The translations under genes and the position numbers were made by a program. From the NCBI GenBank assembly GCA_026004975.1, contig BPKE01000002.1, forward strand, positions 248,001-312,000: DNA of 64,000 nucleotides. Direction: 5' to 3'. The notes beneath the pieces are model-generated. The model saw nothing but the letters and a program-made list of their open reading frames with translations. It was not told where the DNA came from and searched no databases. The DNA is from Gammaproteobacteria bacterium (GTDB lineage Bacteria; Pseudomonadota; Gammaproteobacteria; HTCC5015). Of the stretch, positions 46,773 to 57,418 are shown piece after piece (the first letter of the stretch is position 1; every line of letters begins with the position of its first letter).

Positions 46773-47377
46773 CGCCGCCGCTCCCCGCCAAGATCGCGCA
46801 GCAGGCGCAACCGCTCGGCCGGCCGCACCGCCGCCTGCGCCGCCGGATCCTGCCGCTTGACGTCGCGGCGGCGGTGGCGGGCGAGGGCGATGGCGGCGAC
46901 GATCGCGACCAGCAACAGGACACCGGCCAACTCGAAGGCGAGCAGGTGCTCGCCGAAGAGGGCCTGGGCCAACGCCAGGGTGTCGCTGTAGGCGTCGCCG
47001 CGTGCCGGCGGCGCCGGCCACAGGGCCGCATCGAGCCGCCACGGGCCGACCCCGCGCAGCAACGGCCAGGCCACCAGCGCCGCCCCCAGCACCGCCAGCG
47101 GCAAGTGCCGCACGAACCCCCGGCGCAGGGCCGCGGCATCGACATCGAGCATCATCACCACGAACAGGAACAACACCACCACCGCGCCCACGTACACCAG
47201 CACCAGCACCAGGGCGAGGAACTCGGCTTCCAGGAGCAGCCACAGCCCGGCGCTGGCCACCAGGCAGGCGGCGAGATACAGCACCGCGTGCACCGGATGG
47301 CGGGTGCCGACCGCGCCGAGGGCCGTGACCAGCGCCAGCGCCGCGAGGGCGTAGAACAGGACGGCGGGGATGTGCAT
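46769..47377 (-). CDS. nuoJ: NADH-quinone oxidoreductase subunit J
   Basis: The 202-residue membrane subunit has the NuoJ words NPVHAVLYL-like [52 protein letters not shown], written here in part only as its conserved core. It sits between nuoI and nuoK with overlaps or gaps of a few bases. The C-terminal tail is charged and variable. Confidence 0.95.
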   Translation of the reverse strand: MHIPAVLFYALAALALVTALGAVGTRHPVHAVLYLAACLVASAGLWLLLEAEFLALVLVLVYVGAVVVLFLFVVMMLDVDAAALRRGFVRHLPLAVLGAALVAWPLLRGVGPWRLDAALWPAPPARGDAYSDTLALAQALFGEHLLAFELAGVLLLVAIVAAIALARHRRRDVKRQDPAAQAAVRPAERLRLLRDLGGERRR

Positions 47378-47383
47378 CGGCGG

Positions 47384-47863
47384 TTACCGGTAGGGGGCCT
47401 CGGCGGCGCGGTCGGCGGCGATCTCCTCTTCCAGGCGGTCACCCAGCGCGAGCAGCTGGGCCTTGTCGATCACCTGGTCGCCACGGCGTTCGAAATGGAA
47501 CTCGTCGTAACGGGTCATGACGATCGCATCCACCGGGCAGGCCTCCTCGCAGAAACCGCAGTACACGCATTTGAACAGGTCGATGTCGTAACGGGTGGTG
47601 CGCCGGGTGCCGTCGGCGCGCGGCGCGGTGTCGATGGTGATCGCCAGCGCCGGGCACACCACCTCGCACAGCTTGCAGCCGATGCAGCGCTCCTCGCCGT
47701 TCGGGTAGCGGCGCAGGGCGTGCAGCCCGCGGTAGCGGCGCGATTTGGGCGTGCGCTCCTCCGGGTACTGCACCGTCACCTTGGCCGCGAGCATGCGCCG
47801 GAAGGTGAGCAGCAGGCCGCCCCACAACTCCCACAGCAGAACGTCTCTCAGGAAGCGCCGCAT
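47384..47863 (-). CDS. nuoI: NADH-quinone oxidoreductase subunit I
   Basis: The 159-residue iron-sulfur subunit holds two [4Fe-4S] clusters (N6a and N6b): [12 protein letters not shown] and [15 protein letters not shown]. They pass electrons towards NuoB. The ATG at 47863 has GAGGGGG at good spacing; a GTG 6 bases upstream is too close to it. The gene lies 10 bases after nuoH. Confidence 0.96.
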   Translation of the reverse strand: MRRFLRDVLLWELWGGLLLTFRRMLAAKVTVQYPEERTPKSRRYRGLHALRRYPNGEERCIGCKLCEVVCPALAITIDTAPRADGTRRTTRYDIDLFKCVYCGFCEEACPVDAIVMTRYDEFHFERRGDQVIDKAQLLALGDRLEEEIAADRAAEAPYR

Positions 47864-47873
47864 CGCCACCCCC

Positions 47874-48947
47874 TCAATCGAACCACGGCGGCAACCGCCA
47901 CCATACCGCCGCCGCGATCAGCGGCAACCACAACAGCGTCAGCGGCAGGAACACCTTCCAGCCCAGGCGCATGATCTGGTCGTAACGGTAACGCGGAAAG
48001 GTGGCGCGGAACCAGAGGAAGGCGAACAACAACAGTGCCGTCTTCAGGTACAACCAGTGCGCGCCGTGGTCGAGCACGGCGCCGAGCAACGGCCACTCCA
48101 ACCACGCCGCCGGCACGCCCTCGAAGGGCGAGCGCCAGCCGCCCATGAACAACAGCGCGTTGAGCAGGCTCACCAGGATCATGTTCGCGTACTCGGCGAG
48201 GAAGAACAGCGCGAACGCGATCCCCGAGTACTCGACGTGGAAACCGGCGACGATTTCCGACTCCCCCTCGGCGACGTCGAACGGCGCGCGGTTGGTCTCC
48301 ATCACCCCCGACAGGAAGGCGACGACGGCCAGCGGCGCCATCGGCCACAGATACCAGCACCACGGCCCGCCCGCCTGCGCCTCGACGATGCGCGAAAGGT
48401 TCAGGCTGCCGGCGGCCATCAGCACCCCGACCAGCGCGAAACCCAGCGCCACCTCGTAGGCGATCATCTGCGCCGCGGCGCGCATCGCCCCGAGCAGGGC
48501 GTACTTGGAGTTGGCCGCCCAGCCGGCCAGGATCACGCCGTAGATGCCCAGGGCCGCCACCGCCAGCAAGTAGAGCAGGCCGGCGTCCGGCGCCGCGGCC
48601 GCACCGCCGGCGGACACCGGCACCACCGCCCACACGGCGAAGGCCGGCACCAGCACCAGCACCGGCGCGGCGAGGTACAGCGGCCGGTCGGCGCGCACCG
48701 GGACGATCACTTCCTTGAGCAGCAGCTTGATCACGTCGGCGAAGGGTTGCAGCAGGCCGCGCGGGCCGACCCGGTTCGGCCCGATGCGCGACTGGATCCA
48801 GCCGATGACCTTGCGCTCGGCCAGGGTCAGGAAGGCCACCGCCAGGATCAAGGGCAAGAACACCGCCAGCGCCGCCAGCACGGCCGGCAGCACCGCCGGC
48901 CACGGCGGCGGCAGCCCCTCGAGCCAGCGCGCCAGCGCCTCGCTCAT
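47874..48947 (-). CDS. nuoH: NADH-quinone oxidoreductase subunit H
   Basis: The 357-residue membrane subunit contributes to the quinone chamber. Family words are [36 protein letters not shown] (shown only in part as [14 protein letters not shown]), [21 protein letters not shown] and [20 protein letters not shown]. It overlaps the end of nuoG by 4 bases. Confidence 0.95.
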   Translation of the reverse strand: MSEALARWLEGLPPPWPAVLPAVLAALAVFLPLILAVAFLTLAERKVIGWIQSRIGPNRVGPRGLLQPFADVIKLLLKEVIVPVRADRPLYLAAPVLVLVPAFAVWAVVPVSAGGAAAAPDAGLLYLLAVAALGIYGVILAGWAANSKYALLGAMRAAAQMIAYEVALGFALVGVLMAAGSLNLSRIVEAQAGGPWCWYLWPMAPLAVVAFLSGVMETNRAPFDVAEGESEIVAGFHVEYSGIAFALFFLAEYANMILVSLLNALLFMGGWRSPFEGVPAAWLEWPLLGAVLDHGAHWLYLKTALLLFAFLWFRATFPRYRYDQIMRLGWKVFLPLTLLWLPLIAAAVWWRLPPWFD

Positions 48948-51244
48948 CCGCCCGCCTCCAGCCGCACCGGCCCGACCGCGGGCCCGAGCGGCGGCCGCTC
49001 GTGCTCGCCCCAGCCGGTGACCACGCAACCCGGCGCCACGCGCGCATCGAGGCGCAGCTCGCCGCGCCAGGCGTGGCCGTCCTGCTCGAGGCGCACCCGG
49101 GCGCCGGCCTCCAGGCCGAGCTCGGCGGCGGTCTGCGGGTTGAGGTGGAAGGCCCGCGCCCAGCGCCCCTCGGCGGTGGCCTGCAAGGGCGCGGCGCGGC
49201 GCAGCACCGCGTCCCAGGCGTAGGGCGACGGTGCGGCGACACGCAGCAATCCGCCGGCCGCGGCCGCCGGCGCCGCGGCCGGCGGGGGCTCGCCGCCGGC
49301 CGGGGCCGTCGCCACCGCCGCCGCGGCGGCCGCGGCCAGATCCTCGAAACGCTCGAAGGCCAGCGCCGGGCGCTCCAGGCGCGCCGCCAGGGCCGCCAGC
49401 ACCCGCCAGCCTTCGCGGGCCGCCCCGGGCGGCGGCGCGCCGGCCTCGGCGCGCGCCAGGCGGCCCTCGATGTTCAACCAACTGCCGGGCGTCTCGTAGG
49501 GCGCCGCGATCGGCAGGATGAGATCGGCGTAGCGCCGCATGGCCGGCCCGGCATAGGCCACGGCGGCGATCACCGTGTCGCTGCGGGCAAGGTGGTCGAC
49601 GGCCCCGGCGGCGTCCCAGGCCTCGTACTCCGGCTCCACCCCCCACAGCCACACCAACCGCCGCGGTGCGGCCAGCGCCCGGCGCGCGTCCAGCCGCCCC
49701 GCCTCCGGCCGCAGGCCGGCCAGCCAGGCCCCGCGCGCGTTGCCGCCCGGGCCCAACACCGCCAGCGGGGCGTCCAGGCGCCGGGCGAGGCGGGCGAGCG
49801 CGGCGTGCAGCGCGCCGCGGTTCGGCCAGCCGACCGCCCCCGCGCCCAGCGCCAGCCACGGCCGCCGCGCCTCGGCCAGGCGCGCCGCCAGCTCGGCCAG
49901 CGGCGCCGGCAGGCGCTTCTTTTGTTGCCGCCGGCGAGGGCGGCCTCCACGGCGAGCAGATCGCGCAGCAGCGCGTCGGGCGCCGCCCAATGCCCCTGCC
50001 CCAAGGGCATGTGCCCATCGTCACCGCAGGCGTGCCAGGCGGCGACCCAGGCCCCGGCGCGGGCCGCGCGCCGCAAGCGCAGGGCGATCAGGGGTGCCTC
50101 CAGGCGCAGGCGGCCGCCGACCAGCCAGGCGAAATCCACCTTTTCGAGCTCGGCGAGCGTGCAGCCCAAACCCGGCGGCGGCGCCCAGGCGTCGTCGCTG
50201 AAATCGGCCTGCGCCAGGCGGTGATCCAGGCCCGCGGCATCGAGGGCCCGCGCCAGGGCGGAAAGCAGGTGCAGCCTCCTCGAGCGGCGCGGCCGGCGAA
50301 CCGAGCACCACGGCCTCGCCGTGCGCCGCCGCCAGGGCCCGCGCCGCCTCGTCCAGGGCCGTCTCCCAGTCCAGCGGCCGCCAGCGCTCGCCGTCGCGGA
50401 TCAGCGGCTCGGTGACCCGCTCGGCATGGGCCAGGCCGTGGCAGGCGTAACGGTCGCGGTCGGCCAGCCAGACCTCGTTCACCGCCTCGTTGCGCCGCGG
50501 CACGGCGCGCAGGATCTCACCGCGCAGGCTGTGCAGATACAAATGGGCGCCGGTGGCGTCGTGGGCCGACACCGCCGGCCGCGCCACCATCTCCCAGGCC
50601 CGCGCACGCATGCGGAACGGCTTGTTGTTCAGGGCGCCGACCGGGCAGACGTCGATGACGTTGCCGGACAACTCCGATTCGAGCGCCCGCCCGGCGAAGG
50701 TGCCGATGCGCAAGCGGTCGCCGCGGCCGGTCGCCCCGAGCTCGTGCACGCCGGCGATCTCGTCGAGCACCCGGATGCAGCGCGTGCAATGGATGCAGCG
50801 GGTCATGTCGGTCGACACCAGCGGCCCCAGATCCTCGTCGGCCACCGCGCGCTTGGCCTCCAGGTAATCGCCGGTGCCGGCGCCGTAGCACAGCGCCAGA
50901 TCCTGCAGCTCGCACTCGCCGCCCTGGTCGCACACCGGGCAGTCCAGCGGATGGTTGATCAGCAAGAAGCGCATCACCCCCTGCTGGGCGCGGCGCGCCA
51001 GCGGCGAGCGGGTGTACACGCGCATGCCGTCGCTGACCGGCGTGGCGCAGGCCGGCAGGGGCTTGGGCGATTTCTCGACCTCGACCAGGCACATGCGGCA
51101 ATTGGCGACCACCGACAGCTTCTCGTGGTAGCAGAACCGCGGGATGTACACACCGGCCGCGTCGGCGACCTGGATGATGGTCTGCCCCGGCGTCGCGCTC
51201 AGCGTCCGCCCGTCGATGATCACGCTCAGTCGATCGCTGGCCAT
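48944..51244 (-). CDS. nuoG: NADH-quinone oxidoreductase subunit G, frame broken twice
   Basis: The N-terminal part has the [2Fe-2S] motif ([16 protein letters not shown]), [24 protein letters not shown] and [11 protein letters not shown] for further clusters. The frame changes near 50277-50282 (after SPAAPLEE) and continues [17 protein letters not shown] through [19 protein letters not shown]. It changes again at the A-run 49918-49924 ([11 protein letters not shown]), then runs to the stop. Joined, it is a normal NuoG with a molybdopterin-like C-terminal domain. The ATG at 51244 has GAGGGCAGGG upstream. Sequencing error is the likely cause. Confidence 0.88.
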
Positions 51245-51255
51245 CTGCCCTGCCC

Positions 51256-52557
51256 TCATGCCGGCTCGGCGGCGCCGTCCACCCGGCTGCGGCCGTGCTC
51301 GATGTAGTAGGCGAACTCGTCGCGGAAGTGCGCGAGGAAGCTCTGCACGGGCATGGCCGCGGCGTCGGCCAGCGCACAGATGGTGCGGCCGGCCATGTCG
51401 CCGGCGATGCGCTCCAGCCGCTCCAGGTCCTCGGGACGGCCGCGGCCGGCGCGGATGCGCTGCAAGGTCCGGTACAACCAGCCCGTGCCCTCGCGGCAGG
51501 GCGTGCACTGGCCGCAGCGACTCGTGCGCGGTAGAATGCGTCGCGATGCGCGAGCACGCGCACCATGCCGGTGTCTCGTCCATGACGATCACCGCGCCGG
51601 CCCAGCAGCGAGCCGGCCTCGGCCGAGCGACTGGCGTATCCATGCGCAGCGGCATGATCACCTCGGCGCGCAGACCGGCACCGTGGAGCCCGCCCGGGAT
51701 CACGGCCTTGAGCTCGCCGCCCCGCCGACGCCGCCGGCCCGCGCTCAGCAGCTCGGCGAAGAGGGATCCCCGTCGGGCACTCGTAGTTGCCGGGCCGCTC
51801 GACGTGGCCCGATGACCGAGAACACCTTGGTGCCCCGGCGTCTTCTCGACGCCCATCGCCGCGTACCAGTCCGGGCCGCGGCGGACGATGGCCGGCATCG
51901 ACGCCAGCGTCTCGACGTTGTTGATCGTGGTCGGGCAGCCGCCAGAGCCGCGCTGCGGCCGGGAACGGCGGCTTGAAGCGCGGGTAGGCCCGCTTGCCCT
52001 CCAGCGCTCTCCAGCAGCGCGGTCTCCTCGCCGCAGATGTAGGCGCCGGCGCCGTAGACGGCGTGGATGTCCAGATCGACGCCGCTGCCGAGCACGTCGC
52101 GGCCGAGCAGGCCGGCCTCGTAGGCTTCGGCGAGCGCCGCCTCGAAGCGTTCGCCGGGCTCGTGGCGGAACTCGCCACGCAGGTAACAGTAGGCCACCTG
52201 GGCGCCGATCGCGTAGGCCATCAGCGCCATGCCTTCGAGCACCGCGTGCGGGTTGAAGCGCAGCAGGTCGCGGTCCTTGCAGGTGCCCGGTTCGCTCTCG
52301 TCGGCGTTGCACACCAGGTAATTGGGCCGCGCGCCGTCGCGCGGCATGAAGCCGGCCTTGACGCCGGTCGGGAAACCCGCGCCGCCGCGGCCGCGCAGCT
52401 TCGAGGCCTTGAGCGCTTCGACCAGCGCCGCCGGGTCGCGGCGCTCGCCGAGCACCGTTTCCCAGGCCGTCCAGCCGCCGACGCGCCGGTAGCTGTCCAG
52501 CGACCACGGCGGATCGAGATCGAAGGTGGCGGTGACCACCCGCGGTGCGTCGCTCAC
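51256..52557 (-). CDS. nuoF: NADH-quinone oxidoreductase subunit F, frame broken many times
   Basis: The GTG start at 52557 overlaps the nuoE stop. From there the FMN/NADH-binding part reads cleanly (KLRGRGGAGFPTGVKAGFM, LVCNADESEPGTCKDRD, YGAGAYICGEETALLES) to about 52015. From 52015 to about 51480 the frame switches repeatedly. Fragments such as LEGKRAYPRFKPPFP, TINNVETLASMPAIVRRGPDWYAAMGVEKTPG, LKAVIPGG and IVMDE appear in different frames. The last piece (RTLQRIRAGRGRPEDLERL to AEPA) reads cleanly to 51256. The Cys-rich N3 cluster loop falls in the damaged part. Sequence error is the likely cause. Confidence 0.88.
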
Positions 52558-53069
52558 CGGCCGGCCTCCCGTTCGATGTCGTCGAGGATGGCGTCGACCG
52601 CCTCGGGCGTGAGCCGCTCGTGATAGCGGTGGTCGATCTGCATCACCGGCGCCGCGCAGCAGGCGGCCAGGCACTCCTCTTCGCGCTTCAGGTACCAGAA
52701 CCCGTCGGGCGTGCTCTGGCCGAGGCGCACCCCCAGCCGGCGCTCGAGGTGGGCGACGATCGCCTCGGCGCCGCGCAGCATGCACGACAGGTTGGTGCAC
52801 ACCGCGATGCAATGCCGACCGACCGGCTCGGTCTCCAGCATCGAATAGAAGCCCGCCACCTCGTACACCGCCACCGGCGGCATGCCGAGCACCTCGGCGA
52901 CCGCGTCCATCAACGGCACCGTCAGATGCCCGCCGTTGTGCTCCTGGACGGCCGTCAAGGCTTCCAGCACCGCGCTCTGCCGCCAGCCCGGTGGAAACTT
53001 GGCGGCGGCGCGCTCGATGCGCTCGACCACCGCCGGCGGCAACGCCGCCTGCACGGTTTCAGATGCCAT
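52554..53069 (-). CDS. nuoE: NADH-quinone oxidoreductase subunit E
   Basis: The 171-residue subunit carries the N1a [2Fe-2S] cluster with ligands in CTNLSC and CLAACC. Other family words are [27 protein letters not shown] and [16 protein letters not shown]. It overlaps the nuoF start (GTGA) and begins 9 bases after nuoD. Confidence 0.95.
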   Translation of the reverse strand: MASETVQAALPPAVVERIERAAAKFPPGWRQSAVLEALTAVQEHNGGHLTVPLMDAVAEVLGMPPVAVYEVAGFYSMLETEPVGRHCIAVCTNLSCMLRGAEAIVAHLERRLGVRLGQSTPDGFWYLKREEECLAACCAAPVMQIDHRYHERLTPEAVDAILDDIEREAGR

Positions 53070-53078
53070 GCTCCACCC

Positions 53079-54333
53079 TCACCGGTCGATCTCGCCGAAA
53101 ACGATGTCCAAGGTCGCGAGCACCGCCACCACGTCGGCCAGCATGTGGCCGCGCACCATTTCGTTCAGCGCCGCCAGGTGCGGGAAACCGGCGGCGCGCA
53201 GCTTCAGGCGGTACGGCTTGTTGGCGCCGTCCGACACCAGATACACGCCGAACTCGCCCTTGGGGTGCTCGATGGCCGCGTACACCTCCCCCTCGGGCAG
53301 GCAGTAACCCTCGCTGAACAGTTTGAAGTGGTGGATCAGCGACTCCATGTCCGCCTTCATGCGCTCGCGCGGCGGCGGCGTCACTTTCGGATCGTCGCAA
53401 CGCACCGGCCCCGGGTTGGCGCGCAGCCACTGGACGCACTGCTTGACGATGCGCGCCGACTGGCGCATTTCGGCCACCCGCACCAGGTAGCGGTCGTAGC
53501 AGTCGCCGTTGCGGCCGATCGGAACCTCGAAATCGAGACGGTCGTAGACCGCGTAGGGCTGTGTCTTGCGCAGGTCCCAGGCGACCCCCGAGCCGCGCAG
53601 CATCGGGCCGCTGAAGCCCCAGGCCAGGGCCTGCTCCGGCGACACCACGCCGATGCCGACCGTGCGCTGCTTCCAGATGCGGTTGTCGGTGAGCAGCGTT
53701 TCGTATTCGTCCCACCTTGGAAGGGAAGTCGTCGATGAAGGCCTCGATGTAATCGAGCAGGCTGCCCGAGCGGGCCTCGTTCAAGCGATCGACTTCGGCC
53801 TGGCTCTTCCACTTGGACGGCGCGTACTTGGGCATCGACTCGGGCAGGTCGCGATAGACCCCGCCCGGCCGGTAATAGGTCGCGTGCATGCGCGCGCCGG
53901 AGACCGCCTCGTAGGCGTCGAAGATCGCCTCGCGCTCGCGGAAGCAGTACAGAAAGACGCTCATCGCCCCCAGGTCCAGCGCGTGGGCCCCCAGCCACAG
54001 CAAGTGGTTGAGGATGCGCGTGAGCTCGTCGAACATGACGCGGATGTACTGGGCGCGTAACGGCACCTCGATGCCGGCGAGTTTCTCGATCGCCAGCACG
54101 TAGGCGTGCTCGTTGCACATCATCGACACGTAGTCGAGCCGGTCCATGTAGCCGATGCTGTGGTTGTAGGGCTTGGACTCGGCGAGCTTTTCCGTGGCCC
54201 GGTGCAAAAGGCCGATGTGCGGGTCGGCGCGCAGCACGACCTCGCCGTCCATCTCCAGCACCAGGCGCAACACCCCGTGCGCCGAAGGGTGCTGCGGCCC
54301 GAAGTTGAGCGTGTAGTTGCGCAGCTCGGGCAC
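53079..54333 (-). CDS. nuoD: NADH-quinone oxidoreductase subunit D, frame broken once
   Basis: This 49-kDa subunit shapes the quinone site. The N-terminal part ([43 protein letters not shown]) reads to FIDDFPSKV. The expected continuation [29 protein letters not shown] lies in another frame; only its start (DEYETLLTD) is quoted as evidence. An extra G in the run at 53711-53713 explains the shift. The C-terminal part to VFGEIDR is clean. nuoC and nuoD are separate genes here, not fused. Confidence 0.92.
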
Positions 54334-54336
54334 CGC

Positions 54337-55029
54337 TCAGCCCTCCTCCCGCGACGCCGGACCGGGCAAGGGGAAATCCTCGCGGATCACCCGCGGCGCG
54401 AGCACCCGCGGTTCGATGTCCACCGGTTCGTGGACGATGCGCCGCTCGATCGGGTCGTAGCGCAGCGCCTCGCGCCCGACCAGCGGGAAGTCCTTGCGGA
54501 AGGGATGGCCGATGAAGCCGTAGTCGGTGAGGATGCGCCGCAGGTCCGGATGGCCTTCGAAGACGATGCCGAACAGGTCGAAGGCTTCGCGTTCGTACCA
54601 GTTCGCCGACGGCCACACCGGCACCAGCGAGTCCAGCCGCGGGTCGGCGTCGTCCTCGACCCAGGTCTTGAGCATCAAGCGCTGGTTGCGCGACACCGAC
54701 AGCAACTGGCAGACCACCGCGAAGCGCCGCGGCACCGGCCGCGCAGGCGGCGGCGGTTCGCCGGTGAAGCGCGCGCCGGCGCGCGCGTCCACGCCGCGCG
54801 AGAAGCCGCCGGCGGTGGCCGCGTGGGTGGTCCACTCGGTCTGCCCGTAGTGCAGATGATCCACCGCCGCCAGGTCCATGAGCTGCTCGAAATCGAACGG
54901 CGCCTCGCGGCGCAGGGCCTCGGCGGTCGGCCGCCATTCGGCGGCCGGCACGGTCAGGCACCAGCCGGCGGCGTGCCGCGCCGGCTCGGCGTTCGGAAAG
55001 CGCGCGCGCAGGGCCTCGGCCAGGGTCAT
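54337..55029 (-). CDS. nuoC: NADH-quinone oxidoreductase subunit C
   Basis: The 230-residue 30-kDa subunit has [27 protein letters not shown] and the conserved [29 protein letters not shown], of which [11 protein letters not shown] and [13 protein letters not shown] are diagnostic. A short Gly/Ala-rich insertion lies near residue 75. It overlaps nuoB by 4 bases and starts the peripheral arm pair with nuoD. Confidence 0.95.
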   Translation of the reverse strand: MTLAEALRARFPNAEPARHAAGWCLTVPAAEWRPTAEALRREAPFDFEQLMDLAAVDHLHYGQTEWTTHAATAGGFSRGVDARAGARFTGEPPPPARPVPRRFAVVCQLLSVSRNQRLMLKTWVEDDADPRLDSLVPVWPSANWYEREAFDLFGIVFEGHPDLRRILTDYGFIGHPFRKDFPLVGREALRYDPIERRIVHEPVDIEPRVLAPRVIREDFPLPGPASREEG

Positions 55030-55577
55030 GCCGCCCCCCCCAGCGCGAAGCGCCCGAAGCGCGCCCGCCGCCGGCGGATCTTCTTCTGCAGTTGCAGCAC
55101 GCCGTAGAGCAGTTGCTCGGCGGTCGGCGGGCAGCCGGGCACGTAGATGTCCACCGGAACGATGCGGTCACAGCCGCGCACCACCGAGTACGAATAATGG
55201 TAGTAGCCGCCGCCGTTGGCGCAGGAGCCCATGGAGATCACCCACTTGGGTTCGGGCATCTGGTCGTAGACCTTGCGCAGGGCGGGGGCCATTTTGTTGC
55301 ACAAGGTCCCGGCCACGATCATCACGTCCGACTGGCGCGGGCTGGGCCGGAACACCACCCCGAAGCGGTCCAGGTCGTAGCGGCTCGCCCCGGCGTGCAT
55401 CATTTCCACCGCGCAGCAGGCCAAGCCGAAGGTCACCGGCCACAAGGAGCCAGTGCGGGCCCAGTTGATCAGGGCATCGGCGGTGGTCGTCACCCAGCCG
55501 CGGTCGTAGAGCGCGTCGTCGAGCTCGACGCCCTCTTCGAGCCAGGGAAAGCGCACCGCTTCGCCGCTCAGTCCCAT
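55026..55577 (-). CDS. nuoB: NADH-quinone oxidoreductase subunit B
   Basis: The 183-residue subunit holds cluster N2, the last before quinone. Ligands are in GLACCAVEM (double Cys), [10 protein letters not shown] and [15 protein letters not shown]. The start at 55577 overlaps the nuoA stop by 10 bases. Confidence 0.96.
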   Translation of the reverse strand: MGLSGEAVRFPWLEEGVELDDALYDRGWVTTTADALINWARTGSLWPVTFGLACCAVEMMHAGASRYDLDRFGVVFRPSPRQSDVMIVAGTLCNKMAPALRKVYDQMPEPKWVISMGSCANGGGYYHYSYSVVRGCDRIVPVDIYVPGCPPTAEQLLYGVLQLQKKIRRRRARFGRFALGGAA

Positions 55578-55924
55578 TCCAGCGCCCCCTTGCGCCACTC
55601 GTAGACGAAACCGACGCCGAGCACCGCCAGGAACAGGCCGGCGGCGACGAAGGCGGCGGCCGGCAGCTGCTTGGCCGCCACCGCCCAGGGAAAGAGGAAG
55701 GCGATCTCCAGATCGAAGACGATGAACAGGATGGCGACCAGGTAGTAGCGCACGTCGAACTTCAAGCGCGCGTCGCCGAAAGGTTCGAAGCCGCATTCGT
55801 AGGGCCCGTCCTTGGCCGGGTCGGGGCGGCGCGGCCCGAGCAGCAGGCCGGCGGCGAGCAGCCCCAGACCGAGCGCCGCGGCGACCAAGAGGAACACCAG
55901 GGCCGGCAAGTAAGCGTCGAGCAT
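55568..55924 (-). CDS. nuoA: NADH-quinone oxidoreductase subunit A
   Basis: The 118-residue three-helix subunit has [21 protein letters not shown] with the conserved Cys loop and [21 protein letters not shown]. The ATG at 55924 gives the usual short N-terminus. It is the first gene of the nuo operon, downstream of a terminator that ends the tRNA/secG transcript. Confidence 0.95.
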   Translation of the reverse strand: MLDAYLPALVFLLVAAALGLGLLAAGLLLGPRRPDPAKDGPYECGFEPFGDARLKFDVRYYLVAILFIVFDLEIAFLFPWAVAAKQLPAAAFVAAGLFLAVLGVGFVYEWRKGALEWD

Positions 55925-55969
55925 CGACCACCCCCCGACGGGATCGCGTCCTGCGCCTCGATGCACTCA

Positions 55970-55999
55970 ATACTGGAGGAAAACCGCCGGGCAAGTCAA
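55970..55999 (-). promoter_or_regulatory. Weak candidate promoter for the nuo operon
   Basis: On the minus strand TTGACT (55994-55999) and CAGTAT (55970-55975) are 18 bases apart, about 46 bases before nuoA. The -10 match is poor, so this is only the best candidate in the gap between the terminator and nuoA. Confidence 0.3.
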
Positions 56000-56015
56000 A
56001 ACCCCGGCGGCGCGC

Positions 56016-56050
56016 AAAAAAGCGAACCCCGGCGCCGGGCCGGGGTTCGC
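56016..56050 (-). terminator. Rho-independent terminator after tRNA-Leu
   Basis: On the minus strand an 11-bp stem GCGAACCCCGG / CCGGGGTTCGC (56040-56050 with 56022-56032) is followed by TTTTTT (56016-56021). It lies 8 bases after the tRNA 3' end and separates the secG-tRNA transcript from nuoA. Confidence 0.9.
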
Positions 56051-56058
56051 TCTCGTTT

Positions 56059-56143
56059 TGGTGCCGATGGCCGGATTCGAACCGGCACGGCTTGCGCCAC
56101 TGCCCCCTCAAGACAGCGTGTCTACCAATTCCACCACATCGGC
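56059..56143 (-). tRNA. leuU: tRNA-Leu (anticodon GAG)
   Basis: The 85-base gene has acceptor stem GCCGATG/CATCGGC, the D-arm GGTGGAATTGGTAGACAC, an anticodon loop with CTTGAGG (anticodon GAG, reading CUC/CUU), a long variable arm typical of class II leucine tRNAs, the T-arm GGTTCGAATCC and an encoded CCA. Its place between secG and nuoA is the usual one in many gammaproteobacteria. Confidence 0.96.
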
Positions 56144-56151
56144 ATGCGGAT

Positions 56152-56571
56152 TCAGGACGAAGGTTCGACGGGCGCCGCGCCCTCCGGTTCCCCCTCGGCA
56201 CTCGGCGCGGTTGCGGCCGGCGCGGGCGGCGCCTCGCCGTCGGCCGGGGCCACCGGCGCTTCGGCGTCGGCCGCGGGCTCGGCCGGCGCGGCCGCGGCCT
56301 CCTGCTGGTAGGCGCGCTCGACCAGGCTCGGTTGCTCGGACTGGTGGGCCGAAAGATAGGCCAGGGCGAGGCTGTTGGCGAAGAAGGCGAAGGCCAGGCC
56401 CGTGGTCAGCTTGGTGAGGAAGCTCGCCGAACCGCGCGCACCGAACACGGTCGCGGAGGCCCCGCTGCCGAAGGCGGCCCCGGCGTCGGCGCCGCGGCCG
56501 TGCTGGATCAGCACCAGGCCGATCAGGGCCAGGGCGAGCAGGACGTGGATGGCGAGCAGGAACACGTGCAT
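56152..56571 (-). CDS. secG: Preprotein translocase subunit SecG
   Basis: The 139-residue protein has two membrane helices around the SecG core [41 protein letters not shown], of which [18 protein letters not shown] is diagnostic. The C-terminal about 65 residues form an Ala/Pro/Glu-rich acidic tail, longer than in E. coli (110 residues in total). It works with SecYE in protein export. It sits between tpiA and the tRNA. Confidence 0.93.
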   Translation of the reverse strand: MHVFLLAIHVLLALALIGLVLIQHGRGADAGAAFGSGASATVFGARGSASFLTKLTTGLAFAFFANSLALAYLSAHQSEQPSLVERAYQQEAAAAPAEPAADAEAPVAPADGEAPPAPAATAPSAEGEPEGAAPVEPSS

Positions 56572-56581
56572 GGGCGCTGCC

Positions 56582-57334
56582 TCAAGCCGCCGCGCGGCAG
56601 ATGGTGAGGAATTCCTCGGCCTTCAGGGAGGCCCCGCCGATCAGTCCGCCGTCGATGTCCGGCTGCGCGAACAGCTCGGCGGCGTTGGCGCCCTTGACGC
56701 TGCCGCCGTAGAGGATGCGCACGGCCTCGGCGACGGCGGCGCCGGCCCGCGCGCGCAGCCAGTCGCGGACGAAGGCGTGCACGGCCTGGGCCTGTTCGGG
56801 GCTGGCGGTCTTGCCGGTGCCGATCGCCCACACCGGCTCGTAGGCGATGACGCCCTCGGCGAACGCCGCGGCGCCGTTGTGCTCGGCCACCGCCGCCAGT
56901 TGCCGCTCGACGACCTGCTCGGTGCGGCCGGCCTCGCGCTCCTCGAGCGTTTCGCCGACGCACAGGATCGGCGTCAGGCCGGCGCGGCGGGCGGCGGCGA
57001 ACTTGGCGGCCACCAGGGCGTCGCTCTCGGCGTAGTACTGGCGGCGCTCGGAATGGCCGACGATCACCCAGTTGCAACCGCTCTCGGCCAGCATCGGGCC
57101 GGAGACTTCGCCGGTGAAAGCGCCTTCGTCGCGGTCGCAGACGTCCTGCGCGCCCAGTCCGATCGGACCGCCGGCCAGCGCGGCGCGGACCTGGTCGAGG
57201 AACACGTAGGCGGGACAGACGACGACCTCGGCGGTCACGCCGTCGATGCCGGCCTTGATGCCATCGACGAGCGCGGCCACGCTGCTGCGCGTGCCGTTCA
57301 TCTTCCAGTTGCCCGCGACCAAGGGCCGGCGCAT
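56582..57334 (-). CDS. tpiA: Triosephosphate isomerase
   Basis: The 250-residue glycolytic enzyme interconverts dihydroxyacetone phosphate and glyceraldehyde 3-phosphate. Catalytic residues are visible: Lys in GNWKMNG, His in VIVGHSERRQYY, Glu in AYEPVWAIGTGK, and the phosphate loop LYGGSVKGANA. The ATG at 57334 gives the normal MRRPLVAGNWK start. It lies 10 bases before secG. Confidence 0.95.
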   Translation of the reverse strand: MRRPLVAGNWKMNGTRSSVAALVDGIKAGIDGVTAEVVVCPAYVFLDQVRAALAGGPIGLGAQDVCDRDEGAFTGEVSGPMLAESGCNWVIVGHSERRQYYAESDALVAAKFAAARRAGLTPILCVGETLEEREAGRTEQVVERQLAAVAEHNGAAAFAEGVIAYEPVWAIGTGKTASPEQAQAVHAFVRDWLRARAGAAVAEAVRILYGGSVKGANAAELFAQPDIDGGLIGGASLKAEEFLTICRAAA

Positions 57335-57382
57335 CGGCGATCCTCCTCTGGCAGGTCCGTGAAAAGGCGGCAAATGGTACCT

Positions 57383-57412
57383 GCGGCCGGCCGCGAAATC
57401 AACGGCCGGCCG
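57383..57412. repeat. Twin GCGGCCGGCCGC palindromes between the cellulase gene and tpiA
   Basis: GCGGCCGGCCGC (57383-57394) and CGGCCGGCCG (57403-57412) are separated by GAAATCAA. Each is self-complementary and the two can also pair with each other to make one long hairpin. There is no T-run, so it is not a classical terminator. It marks the boundary of the inserted GH9 gene. Confidence 0.65.
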
Positions 57413-57418
57413 CGGCGG

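Noticed and set aside
49570-50169. A stand-alone gene starting [13 protein letters not shown]
   Set aside because: It is the middle part of NuoG displaced by two frameshifts.
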